From: Rhodosorus marinus
Lineage: Eukaryota > Rhodophyta > Stylonematophyceae > Stylonematales > Stylonemataceae
Direction: 5' to 3'
DNA: 64,000 bases
NCBI GenBank assembly: GCA_029953675.1
Contig: JAMWBK010000003.1
Span: 186,001-250,000, forward strand
A program made the position numbers and the translations under genes. The notes under the pieces were generated by a model. That model did not search any database. It was not told the origin of the DNA and was given only the letters and a program-made list of their open reading frames with translations. The first letter of the stretch is position 1. Each line of letters begins with the position of its first letter. Below are positions 1 through 13,751 of this stretch, piece by piece.

Positions 1-162
1 AACTGCTCGGACACCGCGAGCTCATCTTCTCAAGATGAACCAAAATCGTACAAAAACCTACAAGCGGAAATAGCTATTGCGAAAAACCCTATTGAAACCC
101 TTATTTCAGGTACAGTCCGACGTACTTCGACTGTCCGCGTAAAAAAATCCGCAATCCAGCTC

Positions 163-2671
163 TTAAAACGTGTTTACAGGTGGCGTATCTCCTTCAGATT
201 CTCGTTCATTCAGTCCGGAGTACCGGAAATTTTGTCTTTCGATCTCCTTTGCAACAGATTCTTCGCAAAACTTCAAAAATCGATCTCTCTCCTTGTTGTC
301 CACCAAGGATTCGCTTTCTTCTCCAAGCTCAAGGAACAACTTTTCAAGTGTAGCGCATAGAAGTACGACATGCCCCATGTGGCCAGGTCGCTTCTTCTGA
401 CCGCTCACCTGGACAGAAAAACAAGATCGTAAAAAGTAAGAAGACAAAACCACCTACAGATGGCTGATCAGGACATCTTCCTTACCTCTTCGCTCTCAAC
501 CCAGGCGCGCATTATCTTCGGGATAATGCCTGCCTTCAACCAAGCCTTTCTCGCGTCAGTGCTCCCAGCCTCGAAGCTGTAACGGATGGTCGTTGTCACG
601 GTGTTTAAAACTATGCTGTTCCATTCTCGGGAGAAGAAAATTTGTAGGAAGACTTCCGGAACTTTCTGCTCCAATAGAACCGCCGCTGTTTCCTGAACCC
701 GACAATCCAATGACCACTTGAGTCATAAATTCTCGATCCAAAGTGGAACGATATTGCTCACTCGCTAGCTTACTCTGTTTCCGTTCTTGGTGCAGGCCAG
801 CACAAATTCTGCAATCCTGAACTTCGTAATACCAAAAGGATCGGCAACTTCGTCACAACTGTTCGAAAATGAATCTTGGGTCCTGTCCTCTGTAAGTATC
901 TTCACCAGCTCGTCAATGCGCTTCCGAAGGCACCGCTCAAACAACGCAGTGCTCTCCTGCAGAGCAACCGGCCAAATAACGAGAAGATTTTGTTCAGAGT
1001 TCTTTTCTTGGTCATCCGTTGTTCGTCAACGTTGTGCCAAGACGTCCAGAAAACTCTGAAGCAATCCTTACCAAGGCGGTTCTGCTTTTCATGACCGCCA
1101 ATTCGCCGTTAGCTTCCGATTGATTTCCTTCAATGCCAAATATCTTCTGCCTTGACATCCGCGAAACCATGGCGATGACACTGTTGATCGAGCTTGAACC
1201 AAGTGACGCGTCGTGCTCCACCCGATTCACTTCAGTAGTCAACAGTTCGGCAGCAACATCTAAAGACGCCATGAGTGCAACTGATCGACCGTTTCCTGAT
1301 GTACGAGAGCGTGCTACTGATCAGTTTCCAATCCCGCTTCTACATGCACAGACAGAAAGTAAGCGAGTCCCATTCTTCCTCGGCATGGACAAGTCCCTAC
1401 CCTGCGCAGCATAATCCTTAATCCCCGCATCGATCATTACCCCAAGGACTTCCTCCGGCTTCTCAAAGACGTTTAACTCGGATGGTATCTCCATCAGCAC
1501 TCGTTTCAATTGAAGAACTCTCAGGGATAGGTTCAGCACGAGCTTAGACGTATTGATCAAAGTATTCTCTCTAAAGCCCTCCCCCTGTTCAGTGCTCCCC
1601 GCGCTCTTCACAAACATCTTTGCAAGTTCTACATTCGCAAGAACAAAAGAGAGGTCCAAATGAGAGATATGGGTACGCACTTTCAGGCCTCGGAGAGCAT
1701 GACGAGCTCGCAAACCTGATAATACGTTGCCGCTCACAAGAAGATCAACAGACTCCTTTCGAGGTTGTCCAACCTCGGAACTGAAGAATCTCCCCTGAAA
1801 ACACGCGCAAAACCAGATTATTAATGAACTACAAAAAGAAGATATTTTCGCGTGACAACAAATTAAGAGGAGCGACCTATTCCTTACAGTATCCGCGCTA
1901 TCAAGAACTCTGAGAACAAGGTCGGCAACAGACTCCTCCGCAACATGCACGAGCAGCGAAGGAATGAATGACTTGTTGTGAACTAGGTGGTGCAGTACTT
2001 CAATCTGCTCAGAGGAAAGAGGAGATCGCGGTTAGTACAGGCTGCCTTGATATATATCGGAAACACTACACGCTTACATTTTTACATCGCAGGAGGGCCG
2101 ATATTATTTTTGTGACGTAGGAAGCCCGAAGACTGTCCACAGTCTCAGGATTTTGCAGTTCGAAGAACCCAAACAATTTTACTGCAAGACCGCGACTGCG
2201 AACCATCGCGTCAGAAATTCGGCCGTTCTCAGACGCCAAGATCTCCGACGCAACGAACGGGAACTTGAACTTGCGTTTGGAATCCAGATCGGAATCTCCG
2301 GACGGAGTAGTATTCTCGGCTACACACATGTCAACAAGCGCCTATCAATCAATCGCCCAAAACGGGAAGTGGCTTCAGCGGTCTACTGGCTAACACGAGC
2401 TAGGGCACGTGCCACTGAGTCCAATTCTCATGCCACGGCCAAAGAAAATACAACTAAACGCGAAGCATTTGATAGAGCTTACCTCCATCACACTTGGGCG
2501 ACAAAGGAAGGCAAGGAGCCTCTTTTCCTCGGAGTTGACCTCCGCGATGATGTCCTGTCGGTCAAGAAGCTCATCTAAAAACACGCTGATTGGAAGCTTA
2601 TTATCCTCAGCCTCAGCACGAGCAACAATATCCTCAATAGCGGACGGTCCAAAGGTGTTTCGAAACAACAT
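163..2671 (-). CDS. SAPS-domain protein phosphatase 6 regulatory subunit
   Basis: This is a multi-exon gene on the minus strand. The first exon begins MLFRNTFG, like the short N-terminus of SIT4-associated (SAPS/PP6R) proteins. It continues with the family hallmark FLDELLDRQDII..NSEEKRLLAFLCRP (about residues 25-60). After an intron that starts at 2482, the next exon carries KFPFVASEILASENGRI..., matching the conserved FP(Y/F)IASEI block. Later exons hold EWNSIVLNTVTTTIRYSF (about 560-640) and KKRPGHMGHVVLL (about 385-410), matching the SAPS motifs WNNxLHxxV and GYMGHL. The stop is at 163-165. The family binds PP6/Sit4-type catalytic phosphatases as a scaffold or specificity subunit in the cytoplasm and nucleus. 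The open frame runs further 5' but without family similarity, so the ATG at 2671 is preferred. Individual middle exon borders (about 700-1000 and 1800-2050) were not all resolved. Confidence 0.85.
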
Positions 2672-3384
2672 GTCTCCTCTTCTCAAGACGTGACGAACCA
2701 ACTCAATAAATACTCTCCACTTTGCAAATATCAGGATAATGCACCATCCCACGGCGACCGTCCAGAGAAGCGTCGACGATCGCTCGAGAGCAGCTTGCCA
2801 AAAAAGCGCCGTGGCGAAATATCCAAAACCTACGGGTGCCCCCCCCCCCCGGCCTCCTTCAACAATTCGACGCCTCCTCCGCAGCTCCCACCACAAGTAA
2901 CTACATTCAAATAATAGCAAAAAAACTACCCAGGTCTTCTCTAACGCCTAGAAGGAAAGCCTCCTTCACACTCCAACACGACTTCTACAAGAAAATCCAA
3001 AACCAACCTATTCTCCCTAAAATAGCAATCGTGGACATTTCCAAAGCACTTCACCAACCGTTCTCCTTAATGAAGAGCTACACAACCCGAACTAAACCAC
3101 TGTTGGCCACCCCCCCCCCTAACACGTCCGACCTTGTCAAGGATATCGAACTTCCCCAGATGCCCTGTTGCAGTGAAGGCCCCACTAACGTCAGCCAAAC
3201 ACCAAGACAGTTTCTCGCTTAAACAAGTAAACTGCGTTCAGAATATTTCCGAAAGTGGCTATACCTCTGCGAATCTATTCGACGCTGCTCCCACCATCCT
3301 CAAGCAAGCGCGCTTCCGCACTCACTTGGCCCATCCAAACACTCAACCCCGGTGGCGATTTCCACAAAAAAAATATTCTCGTCC

Positions 3385-3480
3385 TCACCTTCTCACACTC
3401 TCACTCTCACTATTTCTCGCTCCGTCTCACTCTGTCTCACTCTGTCTCACAGTTCGCAGTCTCTCTCTCACTCTCTCTTG
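3385..3480. repeat. CT/CTCACT pyrimidine-rich low-complexity tract
   Basis: Irregular iterations of tctcac, tctcactctg and ctct on the plus strand. Translations through it are Ser/Leu-rich artefacts. It lies upstream of the minus-strand SAPS gene. Confidence 0.7.
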
Positions 3481-4437
3481 CTACGTGCGAAAAGAGGCTC
3501 CATTACCTCCTTTGTCGCCCAAGGAACAAAAATTTAATGAAAATATGACGATTCCGTCAGGTTTTGCAAAATAGTTTTGAGAGATCATTGAAACAATAGG
3601 CTGTACGAAACAATGTACTAAATCGTACAAGAACAGCTATCTTATCCTATATGAAAGTAAAGAGGGCTATACAGTCTGTTTGGGATACTTGACCAGAACG
3701 TAAAGCTTTGATTGGTTTATTTTGATTGAATATGATCAGGACGGGTTTATTCTTGGAGGAAATTTGAAGGGACTATTGGCGTGTTTTCCAGCTAAGCGGG
3801 GCGGGGGGGGGGGGAGATGTAGTCCCGCAGCCCATTGCAAGCAAAAACTGATTCACTTTCAGGGGAGGGTACGTCATCTAGTAACGGAAGAAGTACTGGT
3901 TTTTTATTTTTCTATACATGAAATTGAACTCGACCACAACGAACTAAGGGAGGTTGCGGTGGGAACTTGTTTCGGTGTTCTTCGAAGGGGTAGATTTCGC
4001 GGCATTGATTTGCTGAATCGGAAGGGTGATTTCTAACGATGTGCAAGACATTTCGTTGCATCGCAGCTTGCCAAACTTCGACCCCGTAGCTACTGTTTCT
4101 AGGTTCCTCGGGTAAGTCGACCGTTTCCAAGGTGTATGGTTTAAGCTCCTTCCCCGATCATATGGAGCGGTATTTAGGATCTATTGATCCGACCTCGACG
4201 CATCAGAGGGATCACTGCCCCTCTTGGTCATCGGTTTCTTCTGTCGTTTCCAACTCATTCGCTGGCTTTTCTGGGTCCTCGTCAATTGGTAGCTCAAGCA
4301 GCGAACACCTTGCATCTTCAGGTTGCACTTCACCTTCTTGCAGTGGGAATTCTCAGCACATATCTTCACATTCCCGACGGCAGCCAATCAATCTTGGCCC
4401 TTCTACATCGATTTCATGCCTGTGAATAGCTTATCAG

Positions 4438-4467
4438 CAATCTGCCACAGCAGATTGTGGCAGATTG
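4438..4467. repeat. Perfect 12-bp inverted repeat, 6-nt loop
   Basis: Left arm 4438-4449 is the exact reverse complement of 4456-4467, with loop gcagat. It sits about 420 bp past the stop of the NRAMP gene (minus strand). It could be a transcribed hairpin or 3'-end structure; no function is shown. Confidence 0.6.
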
Positions 4468-4890
4468 TTGAGACTTACTGAGCTAGTAACCCGCCTCGGG
4501 CATGGAAACCAACACCGATCGCGAGCTGAGCTGGAGCATCTAGTAAAGGCTAATGCTCAGGTTAAGAATACTGCGAAAGCCCGCAATGAACTTTTCTGGC
4601 ACCTGGGATGGAGACTCCACAAAGCTTGAGAACCAGCGGCGTTTCGCCGAGCTTCCTTGGCGCTGTTCACTCTCGTACCAGGAAATACCGGTCTCGCACC
4701 TGACATGGAAGGTTTCGTCTGATTCTCTACCCAGGGTAAAACTTAATAGTAAAGTATGTTTGGTACTAAGTAAACCTCTGCTTTGATGTAATTGACTGCT
4801 CTAGTTAGTGAGTCCTTTACAATACCGTTCTGTAGTTATGATTCAACTATGTCCAGTCCCTCTCGGGTAGTGTTCTGCCTCCCTATGTCC

Positions 4891-6760
4891 TCACATGACT
4901 TCGACTCCAAAGCCAAACTGCACAATGAGCATCCACATGTTCAAGGCTATTAGCACAAGAGCTATAGTCCAACCGACCATAGTGAGGACTTTAGGGGCGA
5001 TGTTGTCTTCCCCTACAAAGTTCTGATCCGCAGTAAAGATTACCAGGGGAATAATGGCAAAAGGTAACTGAACGCTGAGAACTGTCTGAGACCAAAGCAG
5101 CATCTCGTTCACCTTCTGCTCCCCGTACAACATGACCACAAACAACGCAGGTGCTACAGCCAATGTCCGCGTAATCAGTCTTCGTTTCCATGGGGATATC
5201 GGTAGCCGCACAAAACCTTCAAATACAATCTGCCCAGCAAGAGTGCCACTTATTGTGGACGATTGTCCACTTGCCAGCAGAGCGAGAGCGAATAGAACAC
5301 CTGCGCTGGGGCCCAGCGCATTACCTAGCAAGCCTGCGGCGTCCTCCAGGGAGGTGATAGAGTTCACAGATGATAATCCAGCGGCAGCTGTGATAAGAAT
5401 CGAACTACTCAAGTCCAAGGTAAATCGGAAACAAGCTGGCAGGTTAGACCGATTTGCAAGAAGCGGATATCCAGTTTTCCAATCCTTTGTGTCGCTTTTT
5501 GAACTTACGCATTCACCAGAAACGCCAAGAATAGGGCGATCGAGGAATCCCAGGTTGCAAGCTTGACAGCTTCTCGTGGAGGCTCCATTCCAAGCCGATG
5601 TTGTACAATACCCGAATGCAGGTATAAGTTGTGAGGCATCACGGTAGCACCTGTTGGGCGCGGTACATGAGCGTTCAGAGCCTTCAAGGCTGCAGCTAGT
5701 GGATGGGCTGCACGTACCAATTATCCCAAGACTAACGAAGAGAGCATGTTGCTCCTGGAAAATACTGAAATCAGGGAGGAACATGCCCCGGAAAATTGAG
5801 GGATACTCGGGTTTGGCGAGCCAAACTTCAATCCCAAAGCAGCCACCAACGATTGCTACCAGAACTAAATACGAGAATGGAACATGGAGCGCGTTAGGGT
5901 GATCTTCTGATCAGGGCATGGGCTACACACGACCACCACTCCCCTCTTCCAATTAGATGACGTGTTCACTTTCAAGTGTGTACTGTTGCTTACCAACGAC
6001 AACGAGCTCGAGGGGCCGGAAACCTCGAGATCCTATTCCGCTGAGGAAAAGAAGTACGTCAACCATGGTAATAAGGATCCCCAAAACCACTGGGACGCCG
6101 AAAAGAAGCTTGAGCGCAATCGCCCCTCCGATCACTTCAGCTAGATCACAGGCAATGATTGCCACTTCAGCTAGTAACCACATGGGCACCCAAATCCAAG
6201 GACTCTTCAGGTGCCTAGCCAAACAGAGAGATGCGATCTCGTTCAGTACAAGGTCCAGACCAAAAGGGCAATATCCTCCGTGTCCGGGTGAAACGTTGAT
6301 TTCTATCTGGGTACGAGTCACGCACTTTCTTGTGGCCGCGGCCAGGTCTATTTCGCCTAGTATTCCAAGCCTCACTGCGAGATGTTGAAGAAGCATGGCC
6401 ATCAAATTTGCCAGGAGTATTATCGAGAGCAACTCATACTGATACTTTGCTCCGGCTTCGAGACCAGTGGCCCAATTGCCTGGATCCACGTAGCCCCTAT
6501 ACATGGTTCAAGAATGAAAGTGTTTAAAATCTGCTTCAGAACTTGTCCATGTCCCGCTCTGTTTCCCTCGTGTTCTTGGTGGGAATATCTCACACAGAAA
6601 CGACGAAGCCGGGTCCAAGGAAGGATAATATCTTCTTCGCGATTTGCCATCGGCTCTCCTGCGGCGCAACGCCGTTCGCTTTCCCAAGCAACCCCGTTCT
6701 CTCATCGACCTTTGATGTCGAGCCATTCTCCGCGCCCCAAAACCATTTCCTGCTACTCAT
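4891..6760 (-). CDS. NRAMP-family divalent metal transporter
   Basis: Proton-coupled transporter of Mn2+/Fe2+ across plasma or endomembranes. The rebuilt N-terminus starts at the ATG at 6760 ([13 protein letters not shown]) and leads to [10 protein letters not shown]. An intron at 6593-6497 (gtgaga...tatag) joins this to [10 protein letters not shown], giving the TM1 DPGN metal-binding motif. Further hallmarks are [17 protein letters not shown] (TM3), [10 protein letters not shown] (TM6 MPHN motif, about 5640-5620) and [19 protein letters not shown] (about 5265-5205). The C-terminus ends GFGVEVM. About six exons are needed. One junction (AATGC / TAGTTCG) splits a codon at 5510/5415 and restores [13 protein letters not shown]. 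Length and hydrophobic pattern fit 11-12 membrane segments. The metal specificity cannot be told from sequence alone. Confidence 0.93.
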
Positions 6761-8125
6761 ACTCAAGCCAAAATTCCCAAGGTCGAAGAGCTTTACCCCC
6801 CACGCCTACTCTGTACACAAGACCTCACCAACCACCCACACCTCTTTCCTCCTACACCTTTGTCAAGTCTCTGAGAATAAATACATCCACCCTACATGGC
6901 AACTACAATGAATCCATTCATTCACGCATCTATATACAAATACACAATCAAAACATCACTCCACAAAACAAAAACAAAAAACACAAAGCTCAGATAAGGG
7001 AAAAAAACAACCACAGAGCTCAGATAGGGAAAAAAAAAAAACCTTCCACGCCCTTCATGCACACCCACCCATCCGTTTCCAATCCCTAGTTGCTCACCGG
7101 ACAACACCCGTTCCCAGCCAAGCCCTGACAGGTGTGGCACCCTGCCCCCTGCCTCGCCTTGACCAGCCTGCCCCAAAAAACCAAAAACTCGGAGCAGAGG
7201 GCAATTACCCTGTCCATAGAAACGCCTTTTTGCTGGCTCATCTAAAAATAATCTCATTTCAATAAATAACCGGGGAAATAGGAATTGCCCCAATGGAAAA
7301 ACCCCAACCCGCCCAAACAATTAATTTTGCAACGGCCGTAGACTAGACCTAATAAGTCCAAAAAATTGGCTCCTTTTCTTCTCCCCCCTTCCCCCGCATC
7401 CCCTCCGTATTTTTTTTGAACTCTGGAAGCAAATGATGAAAATTGTCATCAAATTATTTCGGAAATATCAAGAGTAACATACAAGAAACGAGAAAGAGGG
7501 GGGTTCAAGTTTTTCCTCAAAAACGTGTTTTTTTGGTTTTTTTCGTTTGGGCCAACCCGCACGCGCCCGCACCCCGTTTGTGATTGGGGAACTTGAGTTC
7601 CACTTAGATTTTGGTTTCCTAAAATTATATAATATTTTGTTCGGGTGAAAGAGGCGCCCTGTACGCAATCTGTGTACATATCCACAACAACAACAATTGC
7701 ATGGCGGCGAGTAGTTAATTGAAGGATTGGGTCTGGCACGTGAACACCGTTAGTTTCCTGCGGATCCCAAACTGGTTAGAAACGGTTGGACCATGGATCG
7801 TGTTTTTCTAGAGTTGAGAACAAAAGGCCTACACCAGCTAGTTCGTTAGGTTCGTGCAGGGTCCCAGACTAACGTAACCCTGATCATGGATGCATTCTTT
7901 GTGACGTTCCAGCGACGAAACGTGACAGTCTAGGAGGATTTATGGACCAGTGGGCATTTAACCAGATTGAGTCAAGGCCCATCCCACGGAGTTATTCGTC
8001 CTCTATTGGGACTAGCGCTCAGTAGGCTTACGCTTTAATTAAATTAAGAACAGATCCAGGGATTCAGAATGCAGGAGCTCAGCCTTGTCCCGTGCAATCG
8101 TGACCACTTGTCGGCTTAAAGAGGT
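6761..8125. other. Intergenic region between NRAMP and MYST genes
   Basis: No gene recognised on either strand. It serves as the 5' flank of the NRAMP gene and the 3' flank of the MYST gene. The 6900-7060 part is A/C-rich with A-runs. About 7480-7560 has T-runs and Lys/Pro-rich frames that look spurious. Confidence 0.5.
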
Positions 8126-9740
<1,615 letters not shown>

Positions 9741-11648
9741 CCTCGCATCCGCTTGGCACTCTCAACTCTTTTTTAACTCCCCACTCCCGGGCGGTCCGAG
9801 GCAGTCCTACCTAGACCCAGCTGTTGACCCTAGCCCGCTTTTACCCATATGAAATGTTCACTTTATGGCAACATTTAGTGAACCGCTGCACCAGAGCAAG
9901 CCCAAACCAGCCCAAACCAGCCCAAACCAGGCTAAAGACAAGAGTCGTTTCTCAAAATCCTTTTCAGAGTCAAAAACTCGAAGCGTTCACGACCGCAATT
10001 GAACAAAACAAAAGCCTACCTTCCTCTCTTTGCTTCTTGAAATAGCTTGCCGCAAAGTCGTCCCGCAACCCAGAATCAACATGACGAAAGCGTCTTAGGA
10101 AAACTTTTTCCATCCTTGAACTGTCCACCGGCTTCGTTCCCATAGCACTGGTAGTGCGTTTTCATGCTGCGAAAAACAGCTCCGAAAAGAAACAACGAGA
10201 AACGTCTAGTATCCCAATAAAAACAGTCCAAGTGTCTCGAGTTGGGTTTTTCGTCCATTAGGACTGTACTGTCAAATTGATTAGTAACACGTCTCGCATA
10301 TCAGGGAGGCTGATGTGTTGAAGAGCCTGCTTGGGCGGCAGACCCAACCCTTCCGGAGGTGAGTTTGCCGGTACAGAAAATTGGATGTGGCTTTCCCATA
10401 TACAGTGGTTATTCCGCGCTCACCAAAGCTCGTCTCTCGTCTTTTCCTCCTTAAGCAACAATTCTGTGTGGGTTCTCCAGTATGTCAAAAGATGCATAGC
10501 GGAACCCCTGCCGTACGAGGGAATGCGCGCGATCTGCTTGTAGACAGAACATTGCAGAGGCCAAACACGACGCAAAGGGCCTTCCGAAGAGCCCTAGAGC
10601 AAGAGCTAGCGCGAAAGTCGACATGACATGAGATGTTGAAAATGTAGGCAAATTGGTATTTTTGAAGCGACTCTTCCCCATATCCTAGAAAGCCCATAGC
10701 TGGTACTTGCCACTGTCCGGGCAGGTGAGAAGGTGGAATTGCTTGGATGATCATCGGAGAGATACAGAGTCGTGTCAGTGGAGAACTTAGGTTTTGCTGG
10801 GTGCTGGGGTAGAGAAGGTATTGGATCATTATCATCTGCAAATGATGTGAATGGTTGGATTCTTGAGGCTTGTTCAGAAAGTGTTTTGTTGCTGCGGAGA
10901 AGTGTTCTGAATCTAGAAAGTCACCTTGGCGCTCGAAGGATCAAGTTTCTAGCATGGGATACTTCACCAACATCCTTGGGGCCGTAGGTGGTTAGCAGTC
11001 AAGAAACCTCCCTGTAGCATGTCTCTAATAGCGAGAATTCGATCTTTCGTCGCTGCTACAGGATATTTATAAAAACAGGAGCAGAGGAATTCTCTTAGTT
11101 TTTTGTTCTGTTGCAGTTTCAGTGAAAGTAATGAACCTATTTCAAGAGGAGAATGAGCTGAACGGTCTTATCCGCGAAATCCCTTTCAAGGAAAGACTTC
11201 TGGAAGAGCGGAAACAGGCGTTCTTAGAGGCAACTGGAAAGAGGTGGCCTTCACCAGAGGAACGTCGAGAAAACGCCAAGCAAAGGGACCTAGCTCCCCT
11301 ACGGACACCGTAGCGGGGCAGCGTGGCAGAGTGCCATAAGAGCATCTGGGAAAGCCAACAGCTGAGCAACCCCTTGGGGGCAAGTATCAGTCCAGCCTTG
11401 CTCGTTCGAAACTTCATAATACACTTCATCAGAGCCAGCGTGCCCACTTCTTGCGCTTGGCTCGAATAAACTTATTCTCAGATCTGTCATACTACTGGAC
11501 CCAAGACTTGAATATGAGCATTACGCCGTGTCTTCGTCGTTTCGCTCTGACTAGAGACGGCGGGACCAGGTCAGGGGCGGATGTTGGGAGTATAGGGAAG
11601 AGATAAACGTTCGAGCGATAAGCCAGCGACAAAAGGTCTCTAGCGATT
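9741..11648. other. Intergenic region, one weak small frame
   Basis: No recognised gene. A triple direct repeat of agcccaaacc occurs at about 9897-9930. A small plus-strand frame (11131-11313) is listed separately. The rest shows only short frames on both strands with no family features. Confidence 0.45.
11131..11313 (+). CDS. Small hypothetical charged protein (about 60 aa)
   Basis: Reads MNLFQEENELNGLIREIPF..., highly charged and predicted helical, with Glu/Arg-rich KERLLEERKQ and PSPEERRENAKQ segments. It is preceded by a plausible splice acceptor (ttctgttgcag) at about 11103-11116, so it may be the last exon of a longer transcript whose upstream part I could not identify. It matches no family I recognise and could be chance. 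Confidence 0.25.
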   Translation: MNLFQEENELNGLIREIPFKERLLEERKQAFLEATGKRWPSPEERRENAKQRDLAPLRTP

Positions 11649-12421
11649 ATGCGTCCGGTGTTTATCAGTAGCTTGTCGATGAGAGGGGATACTCCTGAAC
11701 TCGGCAGGCGTCCTAAAATAAAGAGGATTGAGCTTGTATCGGCCAAGCCCTGTCCGTATGCTCAACGGGCATGGATCGCTCTCGAGGAGGTGGGGGTCGA
11801 GTACACTCTTCGGGAAGTTGAGTTGTACGGAAGCAGGAAACCGGATTGGTTTTTAAAAGTGAATCCGAAAGGGAAAGTCCCAGTTCTTCTAGTCTATGAA
11901 GAAGGTGATAACCAACCGCGGCTTATCGTAGAGTCCAACGTGATCTGTCGGTACATCGCGGACAATCTACGCACTGAAGGTTCTGAACTTGCAAATCCTG
12001 AGGAAGCGAAGGTTTGGCATGAGTGGATCGATGATGACCTGGGCTACCATGGCAAAGAGCAGGTAACCAAGAGCCGAAGAGGTGGATCAGTGCTTGGTGG
12101 CGAACTTGAAACAAGCCTGCTAAAAGTTGAAGAGGTAACAACCCTCAAACGAACCCACGCAGCTAGTGAGTCTGTGGCCACCAAAGGCTAAGCTGCTCTC
12201 TTAATATGCCCTAGGCTCTAAGAAAAGGAGGGCCGTTCGTATGCGGAAATGATTTTTCGACTGTAGACGTTTCGATGTACCCTTTTCTTTCGCGACTTGA
12301 AGAGACGTTCTCCATGGAAGAGACTCACTTCTCTCATCTGCTTACCTACATCCAACTACTCAGGAGTAGAAGAAGTATCCAGCGAGCTTCCACCCAAGGA
12401 GGCTGGTGGTGGTGGTGGTAG
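11649..12421 (+). CDS. Glutathione S-transferase, Cys-type (omega/lambda-like)
   Basis: N-terminal thioredoxin fold: SAKPCPYAQRAWIALEEVGVEY (CPYA active-site motif, Cys type), then VNPKGKVPVLLVYEE (cis-Pro) and IVESNVICRYIAD (Glu-Ser glutathione-binding motif). The open frame appears to stop at 12191. A GT-AG intron (12135 to 12214, acceptor ccctag) restores LLKVEEALRKGGPFVCGNDFSTVDVSMYPFLSRL, the usual helical C-terminal domain with its N-capping box, then LLTYIQLLRSRRSIQRAS. The protein ends in five tryptophans made by a (tgg)5 run before TAG at 12419. A second start at 11679 is possible. Such enzymes catalyse glutathione-dependent thiol transfer or dehydroascorbate reduction; the exact substrate is unknown. 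Confidence 0.85.
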
Positions 12422-13751
12422 AAATGCGGGGGACTTGCGAAACCCTCTTCAAGGCTCTTATTGGTTACATAACCTCGTCCGCTCGGGGGATAGGCACTTG
12501 GCTCCATGGTCTCCGAGCGGAATAGCAAAATATTGGACGTATTCGAGCTCTCAGAGCGAGCACATTGCGGAACACCGAAGAGGTTCACGCCCTCGTTGTT
12601 CAATCAATCATTTTGTTGCGAAAAGACAATTTGGAGAGCCGTAGACCATCGTTGGAGGAGATGGAATCCGGCATAGCTTCGGGACTGTTTCGCGATCGCG
12701 ATGAGACCACTCTCGTTTCATATATCGCTGTCACCCTTTCTTCTCGTACTTCTACTACTACGTCCTCGCGATCATGGGATGAATTTATTCAGACACACAG
12801 ATCAGTTCAACGAAAGTGGTTTTCATTGCAAACGAATCGAAGGAGGCGTTATTTTTTTTATTTTTTTGATTAATAACGTCTCCTTCGTGATGATCAATCT
12901 CCCATCGAAAACCAGATCGCAAGAAAATACTCCACTAAAACTAGTTAAAAAAACGGACATTACCTTAAAGCGCCTCAACTAAACCCTTTTAAAATTCACA
13001 ACTGCGGCAGACGGCGGAATCCTAGGACCCAAAGCAAGCTGCTGTTAAACAAACTTACGAAAGAAGCTCAAATCTAGCTGCGAAGAAGCTCTTACCTAAA
13101 TACCAATTGATCTCAACGTGCCTGTTTACTACCTACGATTCCGACTGGTTTGCATTTCGGTGAGTTTTTCTCGAAGAAGCATCGATGTATGTTTTTAAGG
13201 ATTTTCAGTAGTAATCGTGATTGATAGTTTCCTGGGATGGGATTTGGTTTTCGATAGGAAATAGATTATTCTCTCGAACACCTGTTTTTGAATAATCTAC
13301 CAACGAACCACAATCACTTGAAGCAGCGCTAATCGCAAAGATGCTAATTGATAATTAATAATAAATAGGTCAATCTGTCGAAGATCGAATTTTCTTCTTT
13401 TTTGGGGGGGGGGGAATATGTTTTCGTCCGTTATCGGTAGAATGAGAGAGGAAATGGGCTTCGTAAAAGTAAAATTGGAAGAGGTGCCGCGCCTCCTCAA
13501 CTTTGCCAAGAGTCTTAAGATGGGCGTTGATGATCAGACAGAACGAACTGCTGGAAAGAGAGGAGTTGATTGTAGTGGAATAACTGGGAGGAGATTCTGT
13601 AGTGTGGGTTTAGCTTCAGGGGCTGGTGTTGAGACTGCTTCTGCAGACTTGATGGAGAGTCGAACATGGTGTTTGGGGAAGGATCAGATGGCTGCTTTTG
13701 TCTGAAGGTGACTTTGGGTTGTGATCTTTTTATTTCTAGTTTTTGGTGAAG
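12422..13751. other. Intergenic region upstream of flippase gene
   Basis: Holds a 42-bp exact copy of flippase coding sequence (12558-12599, listed separately), a T-rich tract near 12848, and a poly-G run near 13404. A frame at 13418-13705 starts with ATG and is followed by a possible acceptor (atttctag, 13732-13739) just ahead of the flippase start, but it has no similarity to P4-ATPase N-termini. It may be 5'-UTR. Confidence 0.45.
12550..12599 (+). pseudogene. Stray fragment of P4-ATPase exon 2
   Basis: Bases 12558-12599 are identical to 14745-14786 inside flippase exon 2. The 8 bases to the left are similar with few differences, and similarity ends abruptly on both sides. The frame encodes the same STLRNTEEVHALVV residues as the gene. 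It lies 1.15 kb upstream of the flippase start and just after the glutathione transferase stop, and has no flanking homologous exon sequence. Confidence 0.75.

Larger units (their letters stand above)
2672..4890. other. Intergenic region with CT-rich low complexity
   Basis: No gene recognised. The part next to the SAPS start (about 2830-3480) has C-rich runs and a CTCACT/CTCT pyrimidine-rich tract at about 3385-3480, probably promoter or 5'-UTR low complexity. A poly-G run lies near 3795-3816. A short acidic minus-strand frame at about 4210-4370 (Glu/Asp-rich) has no family match and no clear start. A perfect hairpin is listed separately at 4438-4467. Confidence 0.5.

Noticed and set aside
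2690-3222. Plus-strand frames of 74-128 aa
   Set aside because: They lie opposite or upstream of the SAPS first exon and in C-rich low complexity, with Pro/Ser bias and no domain.
12189-12191. Glutathione transferase truncated after its N-terminal domain
   Set aside because: The stop is intron read-through; an intron from 12135 to 12214 restores the full helical domain.
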